DNA from: Bacteroidaceae bacterium
GTDB taxonomy: Bacteria > Bacteroidota > Bacteroidia > Bacteroidales > Bacteroidaceae
Length of the DNA stretch: 64,000 nucleotides
NCBI GenBank assembly: GCA_017416805.1
Contig: JAFQBB010000020.1
Coordinates: 1-64,000, forward strand
Direction: 5' to 3'
Shown piece after piece: positions 1-9,100 of this stretch (position 1 is the stretch's first letter; every line of letters starts with the position of its first letter). The position numbers and the translations under genes were made by a program. Under the pieces are notes generated by a model that was given only the letters and a program-made list of their open reading frames with translations, was not told the DNA's origin and made no database searches.

Positions 1-85
1 TCCCATCTGACAGAAGTGTCAAGCCGAACAGTAGGGAATAGGAGAAAACGTAAACATCTCCAGTATGGCAAGAAGAAAGGTGTAA

Positions 86-475
86 ACCTTTTTAGCTAAT
101 GAAACAAAAAAACGTCTACTGAAATCAGGAAAAGACAATGTACAAGCCATCAACGAGAAATTGCTCAAGTGTAAAGCGGAAATGCTATTAAGCAATCCTT
201 GTTTTGAAATATGGCTGTTGCTACATGCCAAAGACCAGAAGACAGCAATCGATACAGATGCACTTATCAAAGAACTGAAGAAAAGTGCACCTGTATGGAA
301 GAATTATTCAAAGTCAGCCTTTACCGATACTCAAAAGACTTTCTTGAATAACAATACAAATGTAGCTGTTGATAGAGCAAAGAAATTGCATGAGTTCCAA
401 AATCCATCCACTGGCATCTACAAATTGATAGAATTTCTGAAAGAGGTAGGAAGTAAAAGGAGTGTTGAAATATGA
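86..475 (+). pseudogene. RloB-like protein, C-terminal part (5' end missing or frameshifted)
   Basis: The readable part carries the RloB-family core motif SNPCFEIWLLLH followed by a charged helical C-terminus. RloB proteins are restriction-locus-associated, probably nuclease-like (TOPRIM-related) partners of ABC-type ATPases; their biochemistry is poorly known. Seen here: the frame is open from 86, but there is an in-frame TAA at 83-85 and no ATG before 187; a TTG at 161 is the only plausible early start. A different frame is open from 1 to 96, so one indel near 86-96 could have broken a longer gene. Intact RloB is roughly 200 residues or more, so this is a fragment, or a gene whose start lies elsewhere. 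It overlaps the next gene's ATG by 4 nt (ATGA), which shows the pair once formed an operon. Confidence 0.6.
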
Positions 476-2709
476 TTAAGTCTATAAAAATCTTGAATGA
501 AGCCTCATTTAAAGAAGAGGTTATGATTGAGAACCTACAAAAGGTGAACATTATCTATGGTGCTAATGGTACTGGGAAAAGTACTATTAGCAAAGTGCTG
601 AGTGATACAGAGGGTAAATATCCTGAGTGTTTTATCGATTGGGCTGATGATACTCCGCTTGATGTCTTAGCATACAACAAGGATTTCCGTGATCGGAACT
701 TTGTTGAAAATATGCCTGGAATCTTTACTCTTGGTGAAGCAACTATAGAAGAAGAGAAAATTATAAAGGAAAAAAATGAGCAACTCAACCAAATAAAGGA
801 AGAAGGGAAAAATTATCAGAAGAATATCGATAAATTGAATGAAAAGAAAAACGCAGAAGAAAATAATTTAATATTGTACCTATGGGATAATGTTTATAAG
901 AAATATCCAGAGTTTTCTGATGCTTGTAAAGGATTTAAGTACAAAAAAACATTTAAAGATAGGCTGCTAGAATGCTTTGATTTATTTGAAGATAATGTGC
1001 AAGATGTTGAAGTCCTACGGGGAAAGGCAAAGCAGCTTTTTGGTGAACCTCCAATCTCACAAACTCATATTGAAACTGTAGATGCTTCTGTCTTATTCGG
1101 TATTGAGGAATCTGAATTGTGGAGAAAGGTAGTAGTGGGTAAACAAGATGTAGATATTGCTGCTCTGATTAAGAAATTGGGGATGTCTGATTGGGTTAGC
1201 CAAGGCCTGCAGTTCGTGGAAGATGGAAGTGACGTCTGTCCTTTCTGCCAGCAACACACTATTAATGGAGATTTCAGGAATAAATTGAATAATTTCTTTG
1301 ATGAGGGATATAAGAAGGATGTTGCTGAAATAAACAACATGCAAGCCAACTATAAAGCATATTGCGACGATATTGTTTATAGGCTAAAAATTATGGTGGA
1401 GGGGCAAAAAGGTATGCCTAAAAGCTTTCTTGATATAATTCAGATAGAGTCTTTGATTAAAGCTTTTAACGCGACGATTTCAGAAATATCTGGAATTATG
1501 ATTCAGAAAGCAAAGGAGCCAAGTAGGCAGGTTGTTTTACCTTCCACCAAAGACATAATTGAGAAAATAAATGCTCTTATCAAAAGTGCAAATGATGAAA
1601 TTGTCAAGCATAATAATCTTGTGAATAACTTTAATAGCGAGAGGGACAACCTGATAAAGAGTATATGGCAGTTTTTCGTGAAATCTGAATATGCAAAACT
1701 GAAAGCCTACGATAAATTGTGTAAGGACACTGTTAAGGGCGTATCTGCTTTAGACGTGAAGATTAAAGATGCTAGAAAGAGATATTTGGAACTAAGGACA
1801 GAAATCAGAAAACTAGAAACTAACATGACAAGCGTAAAGCCTACAGTTATAAAAATGAATAAGATGCTGTCAGGCTTTGGCTTCACAGGTTTTCACATTG
1901 AAGAAACCGTTGAAGGCCATAATCAATACCACGTTGTAAGAGAAAATGGAGAATTGGCGTATAAAACACTAAGTGAGGGTGAAATCACTTTCCTGACCTT
2001 CTTGTATTATATGCAGTTAGTGAAAGGTAGTTTTAGCGATAGTGGTATTACCAGTAGCAGGGTGTTGGTTATAGATGATCCTGTTTCAAGTTTGGATAGC
2101 AGTGTTCTTTTTGTTGTAAGCACGTTGATTAGGGAGTTATTCACAATTATTCATGAGGGAAATACCAATATTAAGCAGGTTATACTGTTTACTCACAATG
2201 TTTACTTCCACAAAGAAGTTTCTTTTCTTGATAGATATTGCAAATGGAGGGATGATGTTTATTTCTGGATATTGAGAAAGAATGACAATATCTCTTCAAT
2301 ACAACCCTTTATGAAGGATAACCCTATCAAGAGTTCATATGATTTGCTATGGCATGAATACAAAAACTCTAATGATGTTAAGTCGCATGTGGTAATACAG
2401 AATATCATGCGTAGGATTATTGAGAACTACTTCCAGATATTAGGAGGATTTAGTCCTGAATATATCCTTGAGAAATTTGATGTTCCAGAAGAAAGAAAAA
2501 TATGCAGATCATTGCTAAGTTGGGTTAATGATGGTTCTCATTCTTTTCCAGATGACATCTTCGTTGAATTGTCTGAATGGCAACTTGAACGTTATAAGGA
2601 TGTGTTCAAAAAAATATTTGAGAAGATGAATCAGCAGGAGCATTACGAAATGATGATGCGACCAACTACTAAAGAAGGTGAAAGTAGTGTTAATACTGAA
2701 GAGAGTTAG
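472..2709 (+). CDS. AAA_13-type ATPase, RloA/PrrC-like
   Basis: A 745-residue ABC/SMC-like ATPase. Visible parts: Walker A GANGTGKST at residues 30-38; long charged coiled-coil stretches about 85-130 and 360-460; a CPFC pair at about 256-259; an ABC signature LSEGE near residue 500; Walker B VLVIDDPVSSLD near 530; a switch histidine in LFTHN near 570; and a C-terminal IMRRIIENYF helix seen in AAA_13 proteins. PrrC and RloC, anticodon nucleases activated during phage infection, share this ATPase type, but I cannot identify their catalytic Arg/Glu/His triad with certainty, so nuclease activity is not claimed. The gene starts inside the stop of the RloB-like fragment and ends 3 nt before the WYL regulator, so the three are one transcription unit. 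Codon use is more AT-rich than the chromosomal genes further right, which suggests transfer. Confidence 0.85.
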   Translation: MIKSIKILNEASFKEEVMIENLQKVNIIYGANGTGKSTISKVLSDTEGKYPECFIDWADDTPLDVLAYNKDFRDRNFVENMPGIFTLGEATIEEEKIIKEKNEQLNQIKEEGKNYQKNIDKLNEKKNAEENNLILYLWDNVYKKYPEFSDACKGFKYKKTFKDRLLECFDLFEDNVQDVEVLRGKAKQLFGEPPISQTHIETVDASVLFGIEESELWRKVVVGKQDVDIAALIKKLGMSDWVSQGLQFVEDGSDVCPFCQQHTINGDFRNKLNNFFDEGYKKDVAEINNMQANYKAYCDDIVYRLKIMVEGQKGMPKSFLDIIQIESLIKAFNATISEISGIMIQKAKEPSRQVVLPSTKDIIEKINALIKSANDEIVKHNNLVNNFNSERDNLIKSIWQFFVKSEYAKLKAYDKLCKDTVKGVSALDVKIKDARKRYLELRTEIRKLETNMTSVKPTVIKMNKMLSGFGFTGFHIEETVEGHNQYHVVRENGELAYKTLSEGEITFLTFLYYMQLVKGSFSDSGITSSRVLVIDDPVSSLDSSVLFVVSTLIRELFTIIHEGNTNIKQVILFTHNVYFHKEVSFLDRYCKWRDDVYFWILRKNDNISSIQPFMKDNPIKSSYDLLWHEYKNSNDVKSHVVIQNIMRRIIENYFQILGGFSPEYILEKFDVPEERKICRSLLSWVNDGSHSFPDDIFVELSEWQLERYKDVFKKIFEKMNQQEHYEMMMRPTTKEGESSVNTEES

Positions 2710-2712
2710 AGT

Positions 2713-3741
2713 ATGCCAGCAACAAAGAATGCCTTTGAGAGGCATAAAATATTAGACAGATGCTTCAGAGACCTAAGCAAAAGGTACTTTATGGATGATC
2801 TGATAGAGATTGTCAATAAGGATACTTACTATTATTATGGGACTGAAGTCTCAGATAGAACCATCAGAAAAGACATCAGATATATGATGGATAGTGAGGG
2901 CTATTCTGCCCCCATCAAGAAAGGCATGGTGGGACATAAGGCCTATTATTACTATACTGACCCAGCCTTTTCTATTATGAATATGCCCTTAACCCAAGAG
3001 GATATGGGGAGACTGGAGGAAATGATAAGGATGCTTGGCAGGCTAAAAGGTTTACCCAACTATCTTTGGATAGAAGAAACACTGACTAGATTGGAAGATA
3101 CGTTCCATATAGGCGAAAGACCTGATGGCATTGTTGCTTTCGACCACAATCCTTATTTAAGAGGCATGAAGCACTTTGAACCACTGATGGATGCTATTAT
3201 AAATCAAAAGGTACTATACGTACATTACTATAAGTATAGAAAGACCACCAAGAAAAGAGAAATACATCCCTACCAATTAAGGCAATTCAACAACAGATGG
3301 TTTTTGGTAGGAATGGAACCAGACATGGCTGATCAACTACCATTAGTAAACTTGCCTCTTGACCGTATAGATAAGTTTGAGTTAGCAAAAGATGTGGTAT
3401 ACCAAACTTATCAAGGTATGAACTTAGACGAGTACTTTAGTCAAGTGGTAGGTGTGTCTGTCAATATCAAAGCGAAAAAGGAAAAAGTTGTATTAAAGGT
3501 GGGATATCCTGATGCTGAGTACATGATTTCTAAACCACTGCATAGCAGTCAAAAGATAATTGAGCAGAATGAGAACTATGTTTTGATAGAGATGAACCTA
3601 ATCTTTAACTATGAGTTTGAGACAGCTATTCTCGGATTTATGAACAACTGCCAGATAATGGAGCCAAAGAGTCTACGCAACAAAATAGAGAAAAGAGCTA
3701 AAATAATAGTTGAAAATTGCAAACAAAGTGGTGCTTTCTGA
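2713..3741 (+). CDS. WYL-domain transcriptional regulator
   Basis: A 342-residue protein. The N-terminal 75 residues look like a winged-helix DNA-binding domain (DRTIRKDIRYM resembles a recognition helix). The WYL domain is in the middle: HYYKYRKTTKKREIHPYQLRQFNNRWFLVGM, where RWFLVG replaces the usual RWYLVG, followed by the PLDRI segment. A WCX-like C-terminus follows. WYL proteins typically sense nucleic-acid or nucleotide ligands and repress phage-defence operons. Its position 3 nt after the ATPase gene suggests it controls this operon, perhaps by autorepression. Start ATG at 2713 is the only good candidate. I see no Rho-independent terminator directly downstream, so transcription could continue into the following cassette. 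Confidence 0.88.
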   Translation: MPATKNAFERHKILDRCFRDLSKRYFMDDLIEIVNKDTYYYYGTEVSDRTIRKDIRYMMDSEGYSAPIKKGMVGHKAYYYYTDPAFSIMNMPLTQEDMGRLEEMIRMLGRLKGLPNYLWIEETLTRLEDTFHIGERPDGIVAFDHNPYLRGMKHFEPLMDAIINQKVLYVHYYKYRKTTKKREIHPYQLRQFNNRWFLVGMEPDMADQLPLVNLPLDRIDKFELAKDVVYQTYQGMNLDEYFSQVVGVSVNIKAKKEKVVLKVGYPDAEYMISKPLHSSQKIIEQNENYVLIEMNLIFNYEFETAILGFMNNCQIMEPKSLRNKIEKRAKIIVENCKQSGAF

Positions 3742-3822
3742 AACAATGAAGTAAGGCTGCAACCTTAGTGCCTACTTTTGCGGTGTAAATTTGAATTAGT
3801 AACATTTTTAATAGATTGAATT

Positions 3823-4125
3823 ATGAGATTGACCGCAAAAGAAATTATTGCAGATTTCGATGCTCATCTTCAGAAGAGCTCGAAACAGTATTATTCTAAC
3901 TTTTATGTTGGAATAACCAATAACATTGAGCGTAGGCTATTTGTTGAGCACAATGTAAGTAAGGAAAATGCCTGGTGGATATACCGTACAGCTACAGACA
4001 AGGCTACAGCCCAAAAGGTGGAGGAGTACTATCTGGCTAAGGGCATGGAAGGTGACACTGGCGGAGGTTCTGATGACAGTGTGTATGTGTACTGCTATGA
4101 AATTACTAACACCACTAAAGAGTAA
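3823..4125 (+). CDS. small GIY-YIG-like protein
   Basis: A 100-residue protein I do not recognise by name. It contains FYVGITNNIERRLFVEHNV at residues 27-45, then WWIYRT, KVEEYYLAKG and a glycine-rich GDTGGGSDD turn. The order Y-x-G, arginine on a helix, His43, and a glutamate on a later helix (E67/E68) is that of the GIY-YIG nuclease fold. The final family Asn is not obvious, and the first 'GIY' strand is replaced by YYSNF. The likely reading is a divergent or minimal GIY-YIG-like domain; catalytic activity is uncertain. The gene is separated from the WYL gene by 81 nt and from the TIR gene by 5 nt, so it belongs with the TIR gene. Confidence 0.7.
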   Translation: MRLTAKEIIADFDAHLQKSSKQYYSNFYVGITNNIERRLFVEHNVSKENAWWIYRTATDKATAQKVEEYYLAKGMEGDTGGGSDDSVYVYCYEITNTTKE

Positions 4126-4130
4126 AAACC

Positions 4131-4901
4131 ATGCAGTATCAAGTTTATGACCTACATCAGTGTGATAAAGGAGAACAAGTCCAAGTAACACTCAGTGGCA
4201 ATGCTGCCAACGTGAGGCTGATGGACAGTTCCAACTATAACAACTACAAACATGGGCGCCGCCATAGCTATTATGGCGGACTCATGAGACGTTCACCATC
4301 TGTACTAACGATTCCTCGTTCAGGTCATTGGTATGTGACCATTGACCTTGGAGGTTTAAGAGGCTCTGTAAGATCTTCTGTACGTAAACTGCCCAGCCCT
4401 CTACCTGAATACAGAGAGCCTCCTTTGTCTTCAGTTCCCTCATTGTTGCATAAAGAGCCTATTACTATTGGTGACTCTGAAGACAGTTATATGGAATATG
4501 ATGTGTTTATCTCACATGCTTCTGAGGACAAAGATAGTGTAGTACGCCCTTTAGCGCAGGCGCTAGTGGCCAAAGGGCTGAAGGTTTGGTATGACGAGTT
4601 TGAGCTAAAGATTGGCGACAGTCTTCGAAGAAAGATAGACAGTGGCTTAGCTAAGAGCAAATTTGGTATCGTAGTTCTGTCTCAGTCTTTCATAAAAAAA
4701 GGCTGGACTAACTATGAACTAGATGGAATTATTTCTAAAGCCAACACAGGAGAGCAGGTGCTCCTGCCTATTTGGCATGGCATTACCAAACAAGAGGTAT
4801 TAGACTACTCTCCTTCACTCGCTGACAAAGTGGCCCGTAATACAGCTTCGTATACGGTTGAAGAAATTGCAGAAGAAATTGCAGAATTAATAAATGGATA
4901 G
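4131..4901 (+). CDS. DUF1883 + TIR domain protein
   Basis: A 256-residue two-domain protein. Residues 1-90 match the DUF1883 type: a basic, Tyr/Asn-rich beta domain with SGHWYVTIDLGG. A proline-rich linker follows, then a TIR domain from about 122 (EYDVFISHASEDKD) to the end. The TIR features are present: box 1 FISHA, KVWYDEFELKIGD (box 2 region), and GWTNYELDGI, where E196 occupies the position of the catalytic Glu of NAD-cleaving TIR domains. Bacterial TIR effectors commonly deplete NAD or make cyclic ADP-ribose signals during phage infection. That this one is an NADase is inferred from the conserved Glu. DUF1883 would be the sensing or targeting half, function unknown. It is coupled to the GIY-YIG-like gene (5 nt gap). 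Confidence 0.85.
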   Translation: MQYQVYDLHQCDKGEQVQVTLSGNAANVRLMDSSNYNNYKHGRRHSYYGGLMRRSPSVLTIPRSGHWYVTIDLGGLRGSVRSSVRKLPSPLPEYREPPLSSVPSLLHKEPITIGDSEDSYMEYDVFISHASEDKDSVVRPLAQALVAKGLKVWYDEFELKIGDSLRRKIDSGLAKSKFGIVVLSQSFIKKGWTNYELDGIISKANTGEQVLLPIWHGITKQEVLDYSPSLADKVARNTASYTVEEIAEEIAELING

Positions 4902-4972
4902 AGAAAATAATTACGGCTGCCTGAAACATGCAGTCACTTAATATTCCCGAAAAGGACGGGTAAAAATTGTAT

Positions 4973-5143
4973 ATGGCAACAAATCCTCCAAGTGGCGATG
5001 GTCACAGAAACGGAATGGTACGCCAGAGAAGCCAAGTTTTTAATCCCAAGACTGGAATTTGGACCAAACGTGGTCCTAATGGACGGTTTATGGATGGAAA
5101 ACAAGACGGAACTCCATTCAAAGGCGTTAGAAAAGAAAAGTGA
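4973..5143 (+). CDS. 56-residue conserved-looking small protein
   Basis: A short reading frame starting with ATG (MATNPPSGDGHRNG) and ending with TGA just before a strong terminator. The protein is rich in Gly, Lys, Arg and Pro, with no signal peptide or hydrophobic segment. It has a patterned sequence: NPPSGDGHRNG, RSQVFNPKTGIWTKR, GPNGRFMDGKQDGTPFKGVRKEK. From memory, this resembles a widespread family of small hypothetical proteins with an 'NPxTGxWxKRDxxTGxFxDxKxDGxPFKGVRKE' pattern, whose function I do not know. It lies 71 nt after the TIR gene, same strand, before the terminator, so it is probably the last gene of that unit. A different frame over the same bases (4992-5201) is a shadow and runs through the terminator. 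Confidence 0.72.
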   Translation: MATNPPSGDGHRNGMVRQRSQVFNPKTGIWTKRGPNGRFMDGKQDGTPFKGVRKEK

Positions 5144-5150
5144 TTTTAGG

Positions 5151-5187
5151 ATGTGCCTCGCTGATGTGAATCAACGAGGCATTTTTA
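5151..5187 (+). terminator. Rho-independent terminator of the TIR operon
   Basis: A hairpin with TGCCTCG at 5154-5160 pairing with CGAGGCA at 5175-5181. The inner TGAT/ATCA stem (5162-5165 with 5170-5173) closes a GTGA tetraloop, and TTTTT follows. It lies 10 nt after the stop of the 56-residue gene and closes the defence island. Confidence 0.85.
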
Positions 5188-5380
5188 ATTTAAGCCTATA
5201 AAACTATTGAGAATGATACCATCTAAACTTGTATTGTTGGGCATGATGTGGTTAATGAAAGAAACTTATGATTCTCATCAATAATGACATTATTATAGGG
5301 ACAAATACCTTCGTTCTTCCTTTTCATACACCCACCTAAATCAAAAAATGTAGCAGATTTGTGCTTTTTATGCCTTTTCT

Positions 5381-5412
5381 TTTGGTTGTTCGGGTAGAAT
5401 ATCATACCTTTG
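5381..5412 (+). promoter_or_regulatory. Bacteroidetes-type promoter with no downstream protein gene
   Basis: TTTG at 5381-5384, a 20-nt spacer and TACCTTTG at 5405-5412 match the Bacteroidetes housekeeping sigma consensus. No protein gene follows on this strand before the terminator near 5610, so it may drive a small RNA, or be left over from a deleted gene. Confidence 0.6.
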
Positions 5413-5418
5413 CATTGG

Positions 5419-5612
5419 TTTTGTAACTTGTTGATTATCAATGTTTATTTTGATTCTTGCAACATGGACGCAACATCCGGTGCTCACGCATTGATAGTGA
5501 ATAATAGTTGATTTTGAGGAAGTGAAGTAATTTCGTTGCAAATAGACATATAACAGACCATTGATAAATGGCGTGCAGTTCAATGAATTGCGCGCCATTT
5601 CTTTTTTGTAGG
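5419..5612 (+). ncRNA. possible small RNA (promoter to terminator)
   Basis: About 190 nt between the promoter box at 5405-5412 and the terminator at 5571-5612 have no reading frame of note on the + strand. The leader words TTGTTGATTATCAATG and GCAACATGGACGCAACATCC look like leaders I associate with integrase genes of Bacteroides mobile elements (weak recollection). It could therefore be a true small RNA, or the leader of a deleted mobile-element gene fused to a terminator. I cannot fold it into a named RNA family. Confidence 0.35.
5569..5612 (+). terminator. Rho-independent terminator
   Basis: AAATGGCG pairs with CGCCATTT, and an inner GCAGTTC/GAATTGC stem has one G-U pair; the hairpin is followed by CTTTTTT. 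It is a strong intrinsic terminator at the end of the possible small RNA. Confidence 0.75.
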
Positions 5613-5711
5613 CTGATAAAACAAGTTTTGCTTTGGGCTATAACTCGTTTTTTTTAGACTTATAGCTCAAAATATTTCATTTTCTTCGTTTGCTGAAATT
5701 AAAACTTATTT

Positions 5712-5751
5712 ATTAGTTATTATGTTAGCAATTGCTAACATAGTAACTAAT
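5712..5751. repeat. 40-bp near-perfect palindrome
   Basis: The sequence is symmetric around GCAATTGC: ATTAGTTA at the left and TAACTAAT at the right, with TATGTTAGC / GCTAACATA inside. Only one pair is mismatched. There is no U-tract, so it is not an obvious terminator; it could be a dimeric protein-binding site or a cruciform. Confidence 0.8.
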
Positions 5752-5761
5752 AATAATATAT

Positions 5762-5781
5762 TAAGGTACGCGCGTACCTTA
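5762..5781. repeat. 20-bp perfect palindrome taaggtacgcgcgtacctta
   Basis: Perfect dyad symmetry with a central ACGCGCGT. A near-identical copy (taaggtacgcgcgtacatta) is at 51445-51464. In both places it precedes the seven-unit TGAAC array when read in the array's direction. Confidence 0.85.
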
Positions 5782-5869
5782 TATATATTAAGCTCTTTTT
5801 TCAGAATCGGACGCTTTAGGGCTGTCCGAACGGGTAACCTGTGACTGCCGGAACGGATAATTTACGGTT

Positions 5870-6036
5870 TTGCAGATGAACAATTATTGCATGCTCAAAT
5901 GAACAATTATTGCATGCCCAAGTGAACAGTTATTGGCTTACCCAAGTGAACTATAAGCGGCTACCCCAAGTGAACTATAAGCGGCTTAGGAAGTGAACTA
6001 TATACGGCTTGACAAGTGAATAATAGTTCACTTGAG
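5870..6036 (+). repeat. seven-unit 23/24-bp TGAAC repeat array (copy 1)
   Basis: TGAAC/TGAAT cores start at 5877, 5900, 5923, 5947, 5971, 5994 and 6017, giving spacings 23,23,24,24,23,23. Units read like AAGTGAACTATAAGCGGCTT with variable first units, and the last unit turns back on itself (AAGTGAATAATAGTTCACTT). The array lies between the ends of convergent transcription units. A reverse-oriented copy with identical spacing is at 51221-51385. With 5188-5380 and 5782-5870, where I see nothing further, this completes the 1-kb gap before the BNR gene. Confidence 0.85.
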
Positions 6037-6138
6037 AAGGCTCTGATATTCCGGATTCTCTGTCAATTATTGGTCATGCTTTATGCCACTGAAAGATGAA
6101 TATATCAGGCACTTGTCGGATACCAATAATTCGTCAGG

Positions 6139-9100
6139 TCACTGGATGACGGTCTTTTTGTTGTCGATGATGTATATGCCTGGATTGAGCCCTTGCGTTG
6201 CTTCCTCTTTGTGTCTTTTTGCTTTAATGAGCCGGCCATCGAGGGTATATACGTTTACCATTCCGTCAGTTGCTGTAGCGATGCTTTTGATGGCAGTAGG
6301 GGTGTATGACAGGGCAATGTTGTCGAATCCCAGTATTTTCTCTGAACCATTGCTTGTGTGTACGGCATAGAAACCGATAGTTGTTACGGCTTCACCGTCG
6401 CTTGCGAATGAGTGGCGCACTTGCTGCCATGCTTCTGCGTTGCTGGCAGGGGTGAGTTCGGTGCGTGCACCATCCCCCATCTGTACGAAGACGATGCCGT
6501 TGCCGCCTAATCCTGACTTCCATACGTCGGCCGTAAGTTCGTACTGGCCTTCGGGCAGACGCATCTCTTGAGAGAACATGATGGTGGATTCTCCCCAGTT
6601 CTGTCGCACCCAATAGGAGCGTTTGCCTCCGTCGGCAGGTCTTGGGCGTGAAGCAAAGAAGTTTGAGAAGTAGAGGTCGCCGCTTTGCAGGGCTGTCAGG
6701 TCGTTGTTGTTAGGGTTGGCATAGCTGATTTCCCAGCCTTCGGGAATGTAGATGGCACGGTCAGAGCTTACCCCGGAGCCTTGCATCACACTGTAATTGC
6801 CTTCGAAGTTTCCGTTGACAAGTGCGGTGGGATATACCTTCTCTTGATATGCTATGCCTTGAATCTCGCAAATCTCCTTGCGCGTAAGGGTGGTGTTGTA
6901 AAGGCGGAAGTTGTCTATCGTGCCGTCGAAATCGACGTTGTCGGCTGCATAGTCGGTGTCCCACCACTGGGTGCGTCCTATGTAGTTGCGGGTGTCGGCA
7001 GCTATCTTGGCGAGCATGTAGGCTTCGTGCTGATTGGCAGTGCCGCTCACGTCCTCTTTGCCGTCAATGTAGATGGTCGTTTTCTTTGTGGCGGCATTGA
7101 AGGTGACTGCCAGTCGGTATTCTTTGCCTGTCTGGAGTGTGGTGGATGAATTGACCATGGTTGTGGTGCCACCATTGTATTTGATACCGGCAGAGAGAGG
7201 GTTGGCACGAAGGAAAAGGCTGTTTCCCGATGCAGAACCGAAGTCGAACAGGCGTGGTGCCTTGTCGAGCGCATCGGCTTTGATGGTAAGCAACACGCTG
7301 TAACTGCGGAGGCTGTCGAGGATGCCCTCCTTGGCAACGGCATATCCGTTGGTGGTGAACCCTGTGGCGGTGTTTGCAGAAAGGTCGAGCAGGCCTGTGG
7401 CTTTTGCATTGCCTTGAAGAGCCAGCCCTTCGTCTTCACCGTCGAATGTGAAGTCGAGCATGAGGTTCTGGCTTATGTCGCGGGGCATGACCTTTACGAG
7501 GAACTCTTTGCTCATGTTGCCGACAGAGGTTGTCATTGTGACATCGGTGGCTTCTGTGGGATAGAAGAGTTCACCTGTGGGGGTGAGGATATCCGGGTGG
7601 CTTGATGTCCACGTAAGTTTCTTGCTGCCTATGGATGCAGGAAGAACAATGTCTGAGCAGGCCGTTGATGGAAGAGAGACGGCATCGAGCAGTCCCGAAT
7701 CTATGGCTGCGCGGATATCTGTTTGTTGCAACACTCCGTTGTAAATCTTTGCAGAAACCAGTTTGCCATCAAATCCGCCGATGGTGATGTCGCTGGACTT
7801 GAGGCCTTCGACCTCAAACTTCTGGTCTATCCAGCCTTCGCGATAGACAGTCAGTGTCTGTCCGTCGTAAGTGAAGGTGGCGTTCCATACATCGAGCTTG
7901 GTGAGATACCATTTCCCGTCAGTACCGCTGCTTTGGGTGGCCCATGCATCGGAGGTGCCGAGCAGGTTCTGACTCCAGTAAGTGGTTTCACCTATCTTTA
8001 TGTAGGGCTTCATGGTGGCTTTGTCGAGAGCATATTCGAGGTCGCCCATCTTCAGGAGTGTGCCGCCGTAGCTGTTGTGGTCGATGCTCCAGTTTGTCAT
8101 GATGGTGAACTGTTCGCCGCTCCCGATTTCAATCTTTTCGGTGTCTGTGCTTGTCATCTTCTTGTTCCAGACCTGTTCAAAGACCGGCGCAAGGGTGGTG
8201 AGCGCTGGTGTGGGCAACTGGTAGTCGGTGTTGATGCCTGTCGGGTAGCCGCGTGGGTAACCGACCCTTACCAGCCAGTAGTCATATTCGCCGTGCATCC
8301 ATGTCAGACGCAATCTGGAATCGGCAGAACCCGGAAGGACGAATGGGCGTACGTTGTTGAGTGCGGAGTTATTGGTCACCTGCTCCTTGGCCTTGACGTT
8401 GCCGTCCTCGTCCAGGGTGTATTTCCAGATTTCGTAAACCTTTGTTCCTGTGGATTCATTGGCAGTAGGGATTGACAAGTAGATGTCGTTGATATTCGCT
8501 TCGTCAAGGGCCATGCCACCGCTGTAGCAGTATTCAGTGTTTGATGGGTGGAACTTGCCTCCTCCGTTAGCGAGGTCAGTGAGTTTCCAGCTTGTACCGT
8601 TCCACCGTGCATAGTAGTATTGGTGGCTGTTCTTGTCCTGAGATATGCGTACCATGGCTACTACAGGATTTTCGTCCTCGTCGATGGCTATCTGCCACAC
8701 CCAGTCGCGATAGTTGGTGGGTGCATCGAGAATGGTGCCTGGGTAGGCGGACTTGTAACTTTCGGTCTTGCTCACATTGAACACTCCGTTTGCTATGGTT
8801 GAAAGCACATTGCCTTTCAAGTCGGCCAGCTGGGGATTGGTGGTTACAGAACCGTCGGTCCCGGTCTTTGCATTCAGGTTGATGGTGCTGAAGTACAACC
8901 AGTTGGGCCATTCGTTGTCGGGGTGGCCGGTCGTGTAGGCCACGTAGATCTTATCCTTCCCGTTGCTGTGGTATTTGGCGTATGGGCGTGCACCTGTACT
9001 CTGCACCATCTGGTAGGGTCCCCATTCGATTGCCACTTTGTCGTTCTCGTCGGGCAGAGAGAGTTTGGCAATGGTCGGGTGCCAGTTGATGCCGCGCCAG

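Noticed and set aside
4992-5201. 69-residue frame on the + strand
   Set aside because: It overlaps the better 56-residue frame, runs through the terminator hairpin and has no recognisable pattern.
5223-5598. minus-strand frames of 72 and 76 residues in the intergenic region
   Set aside because: No domain, no ribosome site pattern, and they oppose the promoter and terminator on the + strand.
5870-6036. CRISPR array
   Set aside because: The repeated word is only 5-10 nt within 23-24-bp units, the spacers are not unique 30-nt sequences, and no cas genes are present.
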